From Opitutaceae bacterium (GTDB taxonomy: Bacteria; Verrucomicrobiota; Verrucomicrobiia; Opitutales; Opitutaceae), in contig JABTUS010000007.1 of assembly GCA_015075305.1 (NCBI GenBank), positions 62,001 through 126,000 on the forward strand: DNA of 64,000 nucleotides, written 5' to 3'. Below, piece by piece: positions 19,753-29,655 of the stretch. Every line of letters begins with the position of its first letter. Position 1 is the stretch's first letter. The position numbers were made by a program, and so were the translations under genes. The notes beneath the pieces are model-generated. The model searched no databases. It saw only the letters and a program-made list of their open reading frames with translations, and was not told where the DNA came from.

Positions 19753-22154
19753 AAGGCTTCCTTGCCGCCCTCGCAGTCGCGATTCTTGCAACGGGAGCCG
19801 CGTTCGCGCGCGATCCGTCATTCGTCCGCCCAAAGCAACTGGTCGGTGTTCGTTTTATCTACAAGAACACCGAGGTCTTTCAGGCCAATTTCGGTGGAGT
19901 TCCGCTTTCGGAAACCGGCTCCTCGGATGGCACGACACGCACGAGCGCTCCGATATATTTTTCAATGGAGCCGGGCCGCACCTACGGGCTCTCGTTTGTC
20001 TGGGCGCCGGATGAAAACTACTGCTACACCCAGTACTCTGGCACGGTCCGCGCCGAGTTCTTCGCCGATCCCGATACCGAAAGCCTGGTCAACGGCGCTC
20101 CGTTCGGATCCTCCCAAATGAGCGTGGAGTTCGATCCCTCCAATCCCGAGGCTTTCGTCGGAGGATGGCAGGTCCGGCTCGGCTCTCCTGTGGCCGTGTC
20201 ACCCGCGATCGGTCAGTCGCGTTCCCTCTCGCTGGGTGATGTCAACTGGGTGGCCAGCCTGGGAGTGGGAGCAACGTCGAAAGCGCTGGATCCGCTCGCG
20301 CTCGCACCGAACTGGGTCGCAACCTCGGGTCTCTCGCGCTCGAAACTGACAGCTCCCGCGGGGGGAGAAATCGAGGTGATCAACGAGCCCGTGGGGGAAC
20401 TGCGCCAAGTGGCGGTGCCGCAGGCATTGGTGGACATCCAGTCGATCAGCAATGGCCTTGAGATCCGCTTTTACGCCTGGTCGGCAAGCACCGGAAAGAG
20501 CGGCAATCTCTACACAATCGATTCCGCGGCGCAGCCAATGATCGTGCACCGGCTCACTCGTCCGGTTCCCTCTTCCGGCCATCTGGTGCATGCGCGGATT
20601 GTCGGAATCGACGAAGAAACCACCGAGATCGATCCGGTGGGTTCCAATACCTGGCGGCGCACGAGTCCTGGCGGCCTGGTGATCGAGGAGCGTTCCCAGT
20701 CAACCAACGCAGCCGGCAACATCGAGGAACTGCGCGTGTTCAAGGGACCGGACCTGGTCTCAGTCCGTGAAACGCTCTTTGAGTACCACGACTTTCCCTG
20801 GGGCCGCGAGGTCATCCGCCGGGTGGAGGATCCCGCCGGAGCAGCGCTCACCACGCAGTATGCGTTTTATGACACGCCATCGCAGATCGCCACGAATGGG
20901 CGGCTCAAGCATACGATCCTTCCCGATGGCAACTGGGTGCGACAGGAGTACCACCTGAGCGGTCCGGCCATGGGACGCGTGCAGCGGGTGCTGCGTCCCT
21001 GGCTTGATGCACCGAGCCACCCGGATCTCGCAACGCCTTCCAACTGCGTCGCCACAACCTATGCCTATGTCGCGGACTGGACGGGTGCTGTGCGTGCCGT
21101 GAGCGACGAGACAACGACCGTTCTGGGGACAACCACCCAGCGAACTGCGACGCAGTGGGATTTTTCCCAGACCGCGCAGTACCTTTTCGATGCGCCGCAA
21201 GGCCCGAGTGCTCCAATCACCGTTGCCACTGTTTCCCGTTATGCCGGCGCATCGGCTGCACCCGAGGTGAGCGTCATTAAAACCTTGCGCGCATCGGCAC
21301 CGACTCCGGCAAAGTTCTGGAACAAACCGGTCCAGATCGTGGCTCCCAATGGAGTCGCCGCCGATTACCGCTACCAGGTGGGCGTGTGGGATCCCGTGAA
21401 CGGAGTGTTCACGCCGAACGGATACTTTCCAACCGGGACCGACATCGCCGAATACTCGACACAGTCGCCCCTGATCGTGGGAAAGAGCCTGCGGACAGTC
21501 ACGGTGAAGGTCGCCGGGTTGCCGGTCCTGAACACAGTTTCAGTCTGGGATCACCCGTTTGGCCCCAATGGACAGGATCCCAACCAGCCTGCGACCTGGC
21601 TCCTCGTCTCGACGGAAGAGACCCAGTACAATGCGTCGTTGAAGCCGGTATGGCGGCAGCGCGGTCCACGGTATGATTGGAGCACGGGAGTCGCCTGGAC
21701 AGCCACCTATTCCGCGGAAGGGCGCCTCGACAAGGAGATTGGTGAAGATGGCGTGGATGTTCGCTACGTCTACGACGCCATGGGGCGCGCCACTCGAAAG
21801 ACGATCAAGGGCCAGGCGAATCCGAGCTACAATTCGATCACGCTTCCTGCGATTCCGGATCGGGCCTTTGACTTCACTTACGACGCCGCCAATCAGGTCG
21901 TGCAGGAAAAGATTTCAGGCGCTTCCGAATCGCTCGTCACCAACCATGTCTTCGACAAGGCTGGACGAAAAACACAGACCCGCGTGCCGGGTCCGTCAGG
22001 TCAACTGACGACGACATTCGGTTACTCGATGCTCGGCACCGGCGGCACACAGGTGACCGCCACGGCGCCCGACGGCGGCACGAGCATCCAGAAGACCTTC
22101 CGCGACGGCAGGAAATCCGCCGAGGAAGGCACGGCTCAGGTGAACCAGACATGA
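19749..22154 (+). CDS. Rhs protein 1, N-terminal part (to an in-frame TGA)
   Basis: First 801 residues of an exported Rhs/YD-repeat protein. AAAGGAGG sits eight bases before the ATG. A signal peptide (MKGFLAALAVAILATGAAFA) is followed by a ~300-residue domain without known match, then YD-type repeats (ETLFEYHDFPWGREVIRRV, DVRYVYDAMGRATRKTIKGQ). The frame ends at TGA 22152-22154 after ...AQVNQT and resumes in the same frame at once (TYQIAADGRLTTT). The third copy of the region, at 35020-35035, reads ACAGGACG where this one has ACATGAACG. This indicates an ancestral TGG (Trp), so the stop is probably a single G-to-A change or a base-call error. Without it the gene is 5808 nt, 1935 residues. Confidence 0.8.
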   Translation: MKGFLAALAVAILATGAAFARDPSFVRPKQLVGVRFIYKNTEVFQANFGGVPLSETGSSDGTTRTSAPIYFSMEPGRTYGLSFVWAPDENYCYTQYSGTVRAEFFADPDTESLVNGAPFGSSQMSVEFDPSNPEAFVGGWQVRLGSPVAVSPAIGQSRSLSLGDVNWVASLGVGATSKALDPLALAPNWVATSGLSRSKLTAPAGGEIEVINEPVGELRQVAVPQALVDIQSISNGLEIRFYAWSASTGKSGNLYTIDSAAQPMIVHRLTRPVPSSGHLVHARIVGIDEETTEIDPVGSNTWRRTSPGGLVIEERSQSTNAAGNIEELRVFKGPDLVSVRETLFEYHDFPWGREVIRRVEDPAGAALTTQYAFYDTPSQIATNGRLKHTILPDGNWVRQEYHLSGPAMGRVQRVLRPWLDAPSHPDLATPSNCVATTYAYVADWTGAVRAVSDETTTVLGTTTQRTATQWDFSQTAQYLFDAPQGPSAPITVATVSRYAGASAAPEVSVIKTLRASAPTPAKFWNKPVQIVAPNGVAADYRYQVGVWDPVNGVFTPNGYFPTGTDIAEYSTQSPLIVGKSLRTVTVKVAGLPVLNTVSVWDHPFGPNGQDPNQPATWLLVSTEETQYNASLKPVWRQRGPRYDWSTGVAWTATYSAEGRLDKEIGEDGVDVRYVYDAMGRATRKTIKGQANPSYNSITLPAIPDRAFDFTYDAANQVVQEKISGASESLVTNHVFDKAGRKTQTRVPGPSGQLTTTFGYSMLGTGGTQVTATAPDGGTSIQKTFRDGRKSAEEGTAQVNQT

Positions 22155-22247
22155 ACGTACCAGATCGCCGCCGACGGACGTCTCACCACCACGATTGCCG
22201 AAGGCACGCGCTGGGGGTCAACAACCGCCGACTGGCTCGGGCGCACC

Positions 22248-25200
22248 GTGGTCTCGACGCATCCGACACAGGCAGGCGGCACGTACGTCGAAACGCAGGA
22301 GTACAACAGCGCCGGCCAGCTTGTTGCCTTTGGGAACAGTTTCCCCGGATCCCGACCGACGCGGTACGTCTACAATGCGCTCGGAGAAAGGATCCGCGAA
22401 GGAGTCGACATGGACAACAATGGAACGCTCGATCCAGCCTCCGCGGATCGTATCACCGATTCGGATACGACGATCGGCTTTGTGATGTCCGGCCAGTGGC
22501 CGAACCAGTTGCCATCTCGCTCGGAACGAATCACCCGGATTCACACCTATGGGGTCACGGGAAGCGGCGCTGCGACCCTCCTCAGGGACACCCGCCAGAA
22601 GCTGGGGTGGTGGCTTTGGAATGAGCATGAATGGTCAAACGCCTCGGGGGATGTCGGTTCGTCGGTGCGAACCAGTGTGCGCAATGGAACCTGCAAGGTG
22701 ACAACCGTGACTGGCGCGCGGACCGAGGTTGCGGTCGAGGCCTCGGGGAAAACGCTGCGCACCGTTGCCGGGCCGGTCACGACGACGTTCCACTACGATG
22801 ATTGCGACAGACTGATCACCCAGACCGATGCACGCAAGGGCGACACCGAATTCGTCTACCTTGCGAACAGTGCCATGCTGAGCGCGATGATCGATCCGGC
22901 CGATCTGGCCGCGAGCCGCATCACCGAAGTCTACCAGTACAATGCTGCGGGACGCCGCGTCGCCACCACCGATGCGAAGAACCAGACCCGGCGCGTCGAG
23001 TATGACCTGCATGGCCGGGTTGTGAGGGAATGGGGATCCGCATCGTACCCGGTCGAACGCAGCTACTGTTCGTGCGGAAAGATCGTTGAACTGCGCACCT
23101 ACCGGGGAGGCACGGGCTGGAGCGGCGCCACTTGTCCAACCGCAACCACCGGCGCGTATGACCGGACGACTTGGACCTATGGATCGGCGACAGGGTTGCT
23201 TCTGGCCAAGACCGATGCTAACTCCATGAGCGTGACGTATGCGTATGACGCCGCCGGACGCATGAGCTCGCGCACCTGGGCGCGCGGGGTGGTGACGAAC
23301 TATGCCTACGATCCCCCCACCGGACAGCTCCTGTCGACAACCTATTCGGACGGCACGCCGGCAGTCACCTACACCTACGACCGCCGCGGGCGCATCGCCA
23401 CGGTTGTCGATGGCGTGGGCAGCCGCACGCTGAGTTACACAGCTTACGATCAACTCTCCAACGAGGCGCTGACCCTGACTGGATTCGGCACGGGATCGAT
23501 CGCATACACCCATGATGTCTATGGCCGGCGGACGCAGAGCTCGCCGATAATGCAGCCAACCGGCTCAACTGCGTTCGGGCAAGGGGTGAACTACGCCTAT
23601 GCAGCGGGAACCGGGCTCCTGTCCTCGGTCAGCGGACCGGCGACATTCACCTACTCGTATCTTGCGAATTCAGGGCTGCCGGCTTCGATCGGCGGAAGCG
23701 ACACAAAGGAGCTTACTTGGGCGGCGCATCGCGATGATCTCGTGTCGTATGACAATCGGTACAGTGGCGGGAGTTTCAGCGCGCACCGCTTCGAGTACAC
23801 CCGCGATGAGATTTCGCGCATTGCCACCGAAGCGCAGTACAAGGAGGACAGTCTGGTTTCCAGCATTCCCTTTGCGTACAATCCACGATCGGAACTGACA
23901 TCCGGTCCGGGGAGCGTCGTGGGCTATGACGAACAAGGCAACCGCGTGACGGGAAATGGAGCCGCCTATCAGGCCAATGCGCTCAACCAGTACACGGCGG
24001 TCGGCGGCAGCGCGTGGACCCACGATGCCGACGGCAATCTCCTCAGCAATGGCACGCAGACCAATGTCTACGATGCTGAGAATCGGCTCGTTCAGGTGAC
24101 AAAGGGCTCGATGATTCATAGCTTTGCCTACGACTATCGTCACCGGCTTGTGAAGCACTCGAGGAGTTGGCAGGGATCGAGCAATCCACCAGACACGTCG
24201 TGGCGACTCTATGACGGCGATCGCGCTGTCCTATGGTACGACTACGAGGGAGGCTACACAAGGACCGCGCAATACCTTTGGGGAAGGGACCTAGCCGGGC
24301 GGCACGCGAGCGGCGACGGCACGGGAGGATTGCTTGTGGTTTGGTCCAATGGAATCGGCTACCTGCCGCACTATGACGGACGTGGAAACATCTGGGGCTT
24401 CAGCGGCGGCTACAGCCGAAGCCTGAGCGCCTTCGGCGAGGTGGCATTCTATCCCAGTGGCCTGCCTGCCAACATGCCGATCGGTCTCCTCACCCACGCC
24501 CACGGAACCAAGGAGTACTTCTCGGACCTCGGGCTGTACAACTATGGCCGCCGGTTCTACGATCCGAAAAGCGGCCGCTTCATCGGCCGGGATCCGATTC
24601 AGGAAAACGGAGGATTGAATTTGTACGCATTCGTGAGAAACAATCCGGCGAACCGGTGGGACTATTTGGGGATGAAGTATGGCGACACATACATAGATGA
24701 TGAAAGGATTCCGTTCGGATTCTATGATGTTGGCGATGGAATCCACGCATGTCCTTATGGATCTTCGTGGGATGGTCTCTATTCATGCCGCAAAGACGAA
24801 TCTGCTCCTAAGGGTCCTCGTAGTGGAGCCGTCGAAATGCCAGTATTCAACGCAGACGGATCTCGCTTTAATAGATTTTCGTTGGATACTTCCGGCGCAG
24901 GACGCTTCAGGTTTCCCGACTCGGACATACAGTATGGACAGATTGATTTGTCGGGAGACGCAGGAGCAGGACCGACAAATGCTTCTCCAATTCCTCCTTG
25001 CGAACAAAACATTGGAGACGGGTTCTCAGTAAGCGGAAAATTGGGTGAGGCCACCCGCCTGACACATAGAGATTTCAACGATGCTTTGGCGCTTCTAAAG
25101 GACACGAAACCTGTTTACTTCGAAAGTGTTATCAGCAAGTTGATACTTTCGACCTATTCGGGTGCAACCGATGTGACCAAGAGTTATTCGGGTTATAGTA

Positions 25201-25556
25201 ACGTAGTAGCAGGGACGGTATTTGTTAACTTGGATTCGACTGTAGCAGCACAAGAGTTCTCAGGTACGTCTGCCCAGTTCCTCGCAGTGGTAATACTTCA
25301 TGAATCAACCCATGTTGCATTCTATCGAGAGGGTTTTAGAAACAATCCTGGTGCGAGCCCAGCGATGGAAGAGGCTTCGATTCGTTATTGGGTAGAGGAT
25401 TGGGCCATTAGAAACGGGATACCTCAAACGGTGCCTGGAGGGCGCTCTGGCACTGGATTCTTCTGTAACAGGCCTCCTTTCACGCCGAATTTTTCGAACA
25501 TCTACGACGGGGTCGTGAACGATGGCTACTCAACCGCGCCATTTGAGAATCCTTGA
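22248..25556 (+). CDS. Rhs protein 1, core and HExxH toxin tip
   Basis: Same frame as the upstream part; homology runs from 22155, and the GTG at 22248 is only the first usable start after the stop. It contains many YD repeats forming the Rhs shell and the core signature RRFYDPKSGRFIGRDPIQENG near 24550. A constant linker of about 75 residues follows (DYLGMKYGDTYIDDERIPFG to SGAVEMPVF). The variable C-terminal tip, from about 24850, shares nothing with the other Rhs copies. It carries HESTH at 25299-25313 (VVILHESTHVAFYREGF), a zinc-metallopeptidase motif, with MEEASIRYWVEDW downstream offering a third ligand. By analogy with known Rhs proteins the tip should be a released toxin; its target is unknown. 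A lipoprotein gene follows after seven bases. Confidence 0.85.
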   Translation: MVSTHPTQAGGTYVETQEYNSAGQLVAFGNSFPGSRPTRYVYNALGERIREGVDMDNNGTLDPASADRITDSDTTIGFVMSGQWPNQLPSRSERITRIHTYGVTGSGAATLLRDTRQKLGWWLWNEHEWSNASGDVGSSVRTSVRNGTCKVTTVTGARTEVAVEASGKTLRTVAGPVTTTFHYDDCDRLITQTDARKGDTEFVYLANSAMLSAMIDPADLAASRITEVYQYNAAGRRVATTDAKNQTRRVEYDLHGRVVREWGSASYPVERSYCSCGKIVELRTYRGGTGWSGATCPTATTGAYDRTTWTYGSATGLLLAKTDANSMSVTYAYDAAGRMSSRTWARGVVTNYAYDPPTGQLLSTTYSDGTPAVTYTYDRRGRIATVVDGVGSRTLSYTAYDQLSNEALTLTGFGTGSIAYTHDVYGRRTQSSPIMQPTGSTAFGQGVNYAYAAGTGLLSSVSGPATFTYSYLANSGLPASIGGSDTKELTWAAHRDDLVSYDNRYSGGSFSAHRFEYTRDEISRIATEAQYKEDSLVSSIPFAYNPRSELTSGPGSVVGYDEQGNRVTGNGAAYQANALNQYTAVGGSAWTHDADGNLLSNGTQTNVYDAENRLVQVTKGSMIHSFAYDYRHRLVKHSRSWQGSSNPPDTSWRLYDGDRAVLWYDYEGGYTRTAQYLWGRDLAGRHASGDGTGGLLVVWSNGIGYLPHYDGRGNIWGFSGGYSRSLSAFGEVAFYPSGLPANMPIGLLTHAHGTKEYFSDLGLYNYGRRFYDPKSGRFIGRDPIQENGGLNLYAFVRNNPANRWDYLGMKYGDTYIDDERIPFGFYDVGDGIHACPYGSSWDGLYSCRKDESAPKGPRSGAVEMPVFNADGSRFNRFSLDTSGAGRFRFPDSDIQYGQIDLSGDAGAGPTNASPIPPCEQNIGDGFSVSGKLGEATRLTHRDFNDALALLKDTKPVYFESVISKLILSTYSGATDVTKSYSGYSNVVAGTVFVNLDSTVAAQEFSGTSAQFLAVVILHESTHVAFYREGFRNNPGASPAMEEASIRYWVEDWAIRNGIPQTVPGGRSGTGFFCNRPPFTPNFSNIYDGVVNDGYSTAPFENP

Positions 25557-25563
25557 GCACTTC

Positions 25564-25917
25564 ATGCAAACAAGTCCTAAATCTATGGTCGTCCAAGTGT
25601 TGGTCGCAGCGCTTCTTTTGGGTTGTACATCGCCCGGATTATTGACGAAGCCGGCTCCCTCCTTCGCCGCCAATAGGCGCTGGTCAGATGAAGCCGAAAA
25701 AATCGGCGTGACCGAGCACGAGATCGCCGAAGTTGTCCGCATTGCTACCGCACGTTATAAGCTTGTAGTTATTTGGGTCCAGAAGGCAGACTGTGGAGGA
25801 ATTGCGGTCTACTTGGCGGACAAACCGAATAGGCCTCATGGTATCGTTGTTGTTTTCAGAAAAGTCGACGGGCATTGGCAGGAAGATTCGAAATCGAAAG
25901 ACGAATGGATCGTCTGA
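25564..25917 (+). CDS. Small lipoprotein, candidate immunity to the Rhs 1 tip
   Basis: 117 residues, starting at the ATG at 25564, seven bases after the Rhs stop. The N-terminus is a lipoprotein signal peptide with lipobox LLLGC (VQVLVAALLLGCTSPG). The mature part is small and mixed alpha/beta (IGVTEHEIAEVVRIATARYK, VVVFRKVDGHWQEDSK), with no family I can name. Position directly after a variable Rhs tip, together with envelope targeting, fits an immunity protein guarding the periplasm. That role is inference. Confidence 0.7.
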   Translation: MQTSPKSMVVQVLVAALLLGCTSPGLLTKPAPSFAANRRWSDEAEKIGVTEHEIAEVVRIATARYKLVVIWVQKADCGGIAVYLADKPNRPHGIVVVFRKVDGHWQEDSKSKDEWIV

Positions 25918-26008
25918 GAGGCATTCCCTCGGGGTCGGTCCCGAATCGCGCTAAGCCGTAACGATGCAGTGGCAAAAGTGTCACCGATGGTGAAGTGATT
26001 GGGATTGA

Positions 26009-26301
26009 ATGAAAAAGAACCAATCGAAAGGCAACGGCCCGCTCCACCAAACGGTGACAGAGGAAGTGAAGTTCGAGAGTGCCGGGCGGTCTATCAAAAT
26101 CGAGTTCACCGACCAGCAGCTCAGTCCGCACGCGGGCACGGCAACGTTCTGGTCGTTCGTGCAATCGAGCGGATGGGCAGAGGTGCTGAAGCGTGCGCTT
26201 CCGCATCCGGAGCCCAGATCGAACAATTCCCTGACGCCGCTCAGCAAGGCACTTGGTTTTATGCAGGGGCTGTTGTGTGGAGCGAAGGTCAAACCAAAGG
26301 C
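26009..26301 (+). pseudogene. N-terminal fragment of a transposase
   Basis: About 97 residues starting at the ATG at 26009 resemble the start of an IS1380/IS4-like transposase (IEFTDQQLSPHAGTATFWSF, NNSLTPLSKALGFMQGLLCG). The frame then enters the miniature element at 26302 and the rest of the protein is absent. The family assignment is tentative. The duplicated GGTCAAACCAAAGG just before the junction suggests an insertion or recombination scar. Confidence 0.5.
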
Positions 26302-26611
26302 GGTCAAACCAAAGGGGTCAGTCCGTACTTCTTGTATTGACAGGACGATTAGGAGTTGGGAGCAAGGGAGGTGGCAAGAGAAACGACGGTGGAGGTCAAG
26401 AGGGCGTGTTATCACGTGATCAGCAGGGGCAACTACCGTGGGTGGATATTCAGAGAGCGCGCTTTTTCACAGCACAGGTCTGCCGCAGTTTCCGCGTGAT
26501 CCACCCGCACACTCGCAAGATTGATTGCGTGACACATCCACCTCATGGTTGCCATTCATCTTCACTTCCCTCTGCCGGTGAATGTTAGAAGTAAGGACTG
26601 ACCCCGTTAGT
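26302..26611 (+). mobile_element. RAYT-derived miniature element, copy 1
   Basis: A ~310-bp unit nearly identical to 34510-34818. It has 19-bp terminal inverted repeats with one mismatch: GGGGTCAGTCCGTACTTCT at 26314-26332 and AGAAGTAAGGACTGACCCC at 26587-26605. Inside it encodes the start of a REP-associated (Y1/IS200-like) transposase, MEVKRACYHVISRGNYRGW, after which the protein loses the HUH catalytic region. It is therefore non-autonomous. It separates a transposase fragment from the truncated 5' end of Rhs 2. Confidence 0.75.
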
Positions 26612-26751
26612 ACCCCTCCGCGACCCTCCTCAGGGACACCCGCCAGAAGCTGGGTTGGTGGCAGAAGCTGGAGTACGAATGGGCCGGCGCCTCGGGCGAT
26701 GTTGGTGTCTCCGAGCGCCAGAGCAAACTCGACAATTCAGGCACGACAAAA

Positions 26752-29655
26752 GTGAGCACGACAACTGGGGCGCTCACCGAGATGAAGATCGAATCCGCGG
26801 GAAAGGTTCTGCGAACGATCAACGGGCCGATCACGACCACCTACCAGTACGACGACTGCGACAGACTGATCACCCAGACCGATGCACGCAAGGGCGACAC
26901 CGAATTTGTCTACTTTGCGAATAGTGCCCTGCTGAGCGCGATGATCGATCCGGCCGATCTGGCCGCGAGCCGCATCACCGAGGTTTACCAGTACAATGCT
27001 GCGGGACGCCGCATCGCCACCACCGATGCGAAGAATCAGACGCGGCGCGTCGAGTATGACCTCCATGGCCGGGTTGTGAGGGAATGGGGATCGGCATCGT
27101 ACCCGGTCGAACGCAGCTACTGTTCGTGCGGAAAGATCGTTGAACTGCGCAGCTACCGGGGAGGCACGGGCTGGAGCGGCGCCACCTGGCCCGCGGCGAC
27201 CACCGGCGCGTATGACCGGACGACATGGACCTATGGATCGGCGACAGGGTTGCTTCTGGCTAAAACCGATGCTAATTCCATGAGCGTGACGTATGCGTAT
27301 GACGCCGCCGGACGCATGAGCTCGCGCACCTGGGCGCGCGGGGTGGTTACGAACTATGGCTACGACCCGGCCACCGGACAGCTCCTGTCGACAACCTATT
27401 CGGACGGCACGCCGGCAGTCACCTACACCTACGACCGCCGCGGGCGCATCGCCACGGTGGTCGATGGCGTGGGCAGCCGGACGCTGACTTACACGGCTTA
27501 CGATCAACTCTCCAACGAGGCGCTGATTCTGACCGGATTCGGCAGTGGATCGATCGCGTACACCCATGATGTTTATGGCCGGCGGACGCAGAGCTTGCCG
27601 ATGATGCATCCAACCGGCTCAACTGCGTTTGGCCAAGGGGTGAACTATGGATACGCCGCTGGCACCGGCCTTTTGTCCTCGGTCAGCGGACCGGCGACAT
27701 TCACCTACTCGTATCTGGCGAATTCAGGGCTGCCGGCTTCGATCGGCGGAAGCGACACAAAGGAACTTACTTGGGCGGCGCACCGCGATGATCTCGTGTC
27801 TTATGACAATCGGTACAGTGGCGGGAGTTTCAGCGCGCACCGCTTCGAGTACACCCGCGATGAGATTTCGCGCATCGTGATCGAAACGCAGTACAAGGAG
27901 GACAGTCTCTTTTCCGGCATTCCCTTCTCCTACAATCCACGATCGGAACTGACATCCGGACCGGGAAGCGTCGTGAGCTATGACGAACAAGGCAACCGCG
28001 TGACGGGAAATGGAGCCGCCTATCAGGCCAATGCGCTCAACCAGTACACAGCGGTCGGCGGCAGTACATGGACCCACGATGCCGACGGCAATCTCCTCAG
28101 CAATGGCACGCAGACCAATGTTTACGATGCGGAGAATCGGCTCGTTCAGGTGACAAAGGGTTCGATGGTCTACAGCTTTGCCTACGACTATCGGCACCGG
28201 CTCGTGAAGTACACCGGCTATTGGCAACCGTGGCCCGGTTACGGCTACAGCGTGGCAGGCACCTCATGGCGTCTGTACGATGGTGACCGTGTCGCTCTGC
28301 GGTACGACACCGTGGGAGGCTACACGCAGACCGCGCAGTACCTATGGGGCAGGGACCTCGCCGGACGGCATGCGAGCGGCGACGGCACGGGAGGATTGCT
28401 TGTGGTTTGGTCCAATGGAATCGGCTACCTGCCGCACTATGACGGACGTGGAAACATCTGGGGCTTCAGCGGCGGCTACAGCCGAAGCCTGAGCGCCTTC
28501 GGCGAGGTGGCATTTTATCCCAGTGGCCTTCCTGCCAACATGCCGATCGGCCTCCTCACCTACGCCCACGGAACCAAGGAATACTTTTCGGACCTCGGGC
28601 TGTACAACTATGGCCGCCGGTTCTACGACCCGAAAAGCGGCCGCTTCATTGGCCGGGATCCTATTCAGGAAAACGGCGGCATTAATTTGTACGCATTCGT
28701 GAGAAACAACCCGGCGAACCGGTGGGACTATTTGGGGATGAAGTATGGCGACACATATATAGATGACAAGAGGATTCCGTTTGGCCACTATGATGTTGGT
28801 GATGGAGCACACGCCTGTCCCTATGGATATGCTTGGGATGGTCTATATACATGTTACAAAGACGAATCTGCTCCTAAGGGTCCTCGTAGTGGAGCCGTCG
28901 AGATGCCAGTATTCGACGTTAATGAATCACGTATTCCTCCGCTAGATTCTGCCTTGGGATCGCGTTTATCCTTTCCAGGTCTTTCCCCTTCATTTGACTC
29001 AGGTCTCTCAATTCCAGATTGGGACGGCACCTTGCCTTCAAGGAGTCGTTCAGATGGAAAAGATCATGGCAATGATTGTGATGGCCTAATGCGTAAATAT
29101 GGGAATCTCATTTCAGCCACTCCAGGACAAAGATTTTCAACCGCTCGGGAAGCGGCCCTCGCAATGGCCGTACAGCTTGTATTGCAATCGATTGACAAGC
29201 GGATCGAGTACTCCAGTGGCGTAATTGTCGAAGGCGTATTTGATGATCTTGCTCCCGGCAAGGGGATATCATACACATTTTCCCCTATCCATACGGATAA
29301 AAGTCACGATGGTGTCAATGCCACCAATGAGGCGATTTACAATAGGGCATGGAACTCCGGGGAAGGAATATATGGAGGCAGAGTCATTATTCATGGACAC
29401 ACTCATCCGATAGATGGTGGAGATCGATTTTCGCTATATGACTTGCAGATTTATCATAATACAATAGACGGACAATTTGTTGATTCTGGTGTATTTGGTG
29501 TATTGATTACACCAAATAAAGGTATTTTGTTTTATGATCCCAGATTAACTGTTGATAATGTTGAAAATAGGCGCGGAAGCGATGGATCGACTCTGGGCGA
29601 AAGTCCGTCGCCGACCGAATTAATTGGAATAATTGATTGTTTTGGGAAAAAATGA
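26752..29655 (+). CDS. Rhs protein 2, 5'-truncated, with JAB/DUF4329-like toxin tip
   Basis: Homology to Rhs 1 begins at 26621 right after the miniature element (ATLLRDTRQKLGWW); the GTG at 26752 is the first plausible start, giving 967 residues without signal peptide. The core is nearly identical to Rhs 1 through RRFYDPKSGRFIGRDPIQENG and the same linker (KYGDTYIDDKRIPFG to SGAVEMPVF). The tip then diverges fully. It holds HGHTHP at 29391-29408 followed by FSLYDL, the H-x-H-P...S-x-x-D pattern of JAB/MPN metalloenzymes, as in DUF4329 tips of Rhs toxins. Expected activity is peptide or isopeptide hydrolysis. Lacking a start and export signal, it may be a silent tip donor. Its TGA overlaps the next ATG (ATGA at 29652). 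Confidence 0.8.
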   Translation: MSTTTGALTEMKIESAGKVLRTINGPITTTYQYDDCDRLITQTDARKGDTEFVYFANSALLSAMIDPADLAASRITEVYQYNAAGRRIATTDAKNQTRRVEYDLHGRVVREWGSASYPVERSYCSCGKIVELRSYRGGTGWSGATWPAATTGAYDRTTWTYGSATGLLLAKTDANSMSVTYAYDAAGRMSSRTWARGVVTNYGYDPATGQLLSTTYSDGTPAVTYTYDRRGRIATVVDGVGSRTLTYTAYDQLSNEALILTGFGSGSIAYTHDVYGRRTQSLPMMHPTGSTAFGQGVNYGYAAGTGLLSSVSGPATFTYSYLANSGLPASIGGSDTKELTWAAHRDDLVSYDNRYSGGSFSAHRFEYTRDEISRIVIETQYKEDSLFSGIPFSYNPRSELTSGPGSVVSYDEQGNRVTGNGAAYQANALNQYTAVGGSTWTHDADGNLLSNGTQTNVYDAENRLVQVTKGSMVYSFAYDYRHRLVKYTGYWQPWPGYGYSVAGTSWRLYDGDRVALRYDTVGGYTQTAQYLWGRDLAGRHASGDGTGGLLVVWSNGIGYLPHYDGRGNIWGFSGGYSRSLSAFGEVAFYPSGLPANMPIGLLTYAHGTKEYFSDLGLYNYGRRFYDPKSGRFIGRDPIQENGGINLYAFVRNNPANRWDYLGMKYGDTYIDDKRIPFGHYDVGDGAHACPYGYAWDGLYTCYKDESAPKGPRSGAVEMPVFDVNESRIPPLDSALGSRLSFPGLSPSFDSGLSIPDWDGTLPSRSRSDGKDHGNDCDGLMRKYGNLISATPGQRFSTAREAALAMAVQLVLQSIDKRIEYSSGVIVEGVFDDLAPGKGISYTFSPIHTDKSHDGVNATNEAIYNRAWNSGEGIYGGRVIIHGHTHPIDGGDRFSLYDLQIYHNTIDGQFVDSGVFGVLITPNKGILFYDPRLTVDNVENRRGSDGSTLGESPSPTELIGIIDCFGKK

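Noticed and set aside
26009-26419. Intact 136-residue gene
   Set aside because: The end of the frame lies in the miniature element; only the first ~97 codons resemble a transposase N-terminus.
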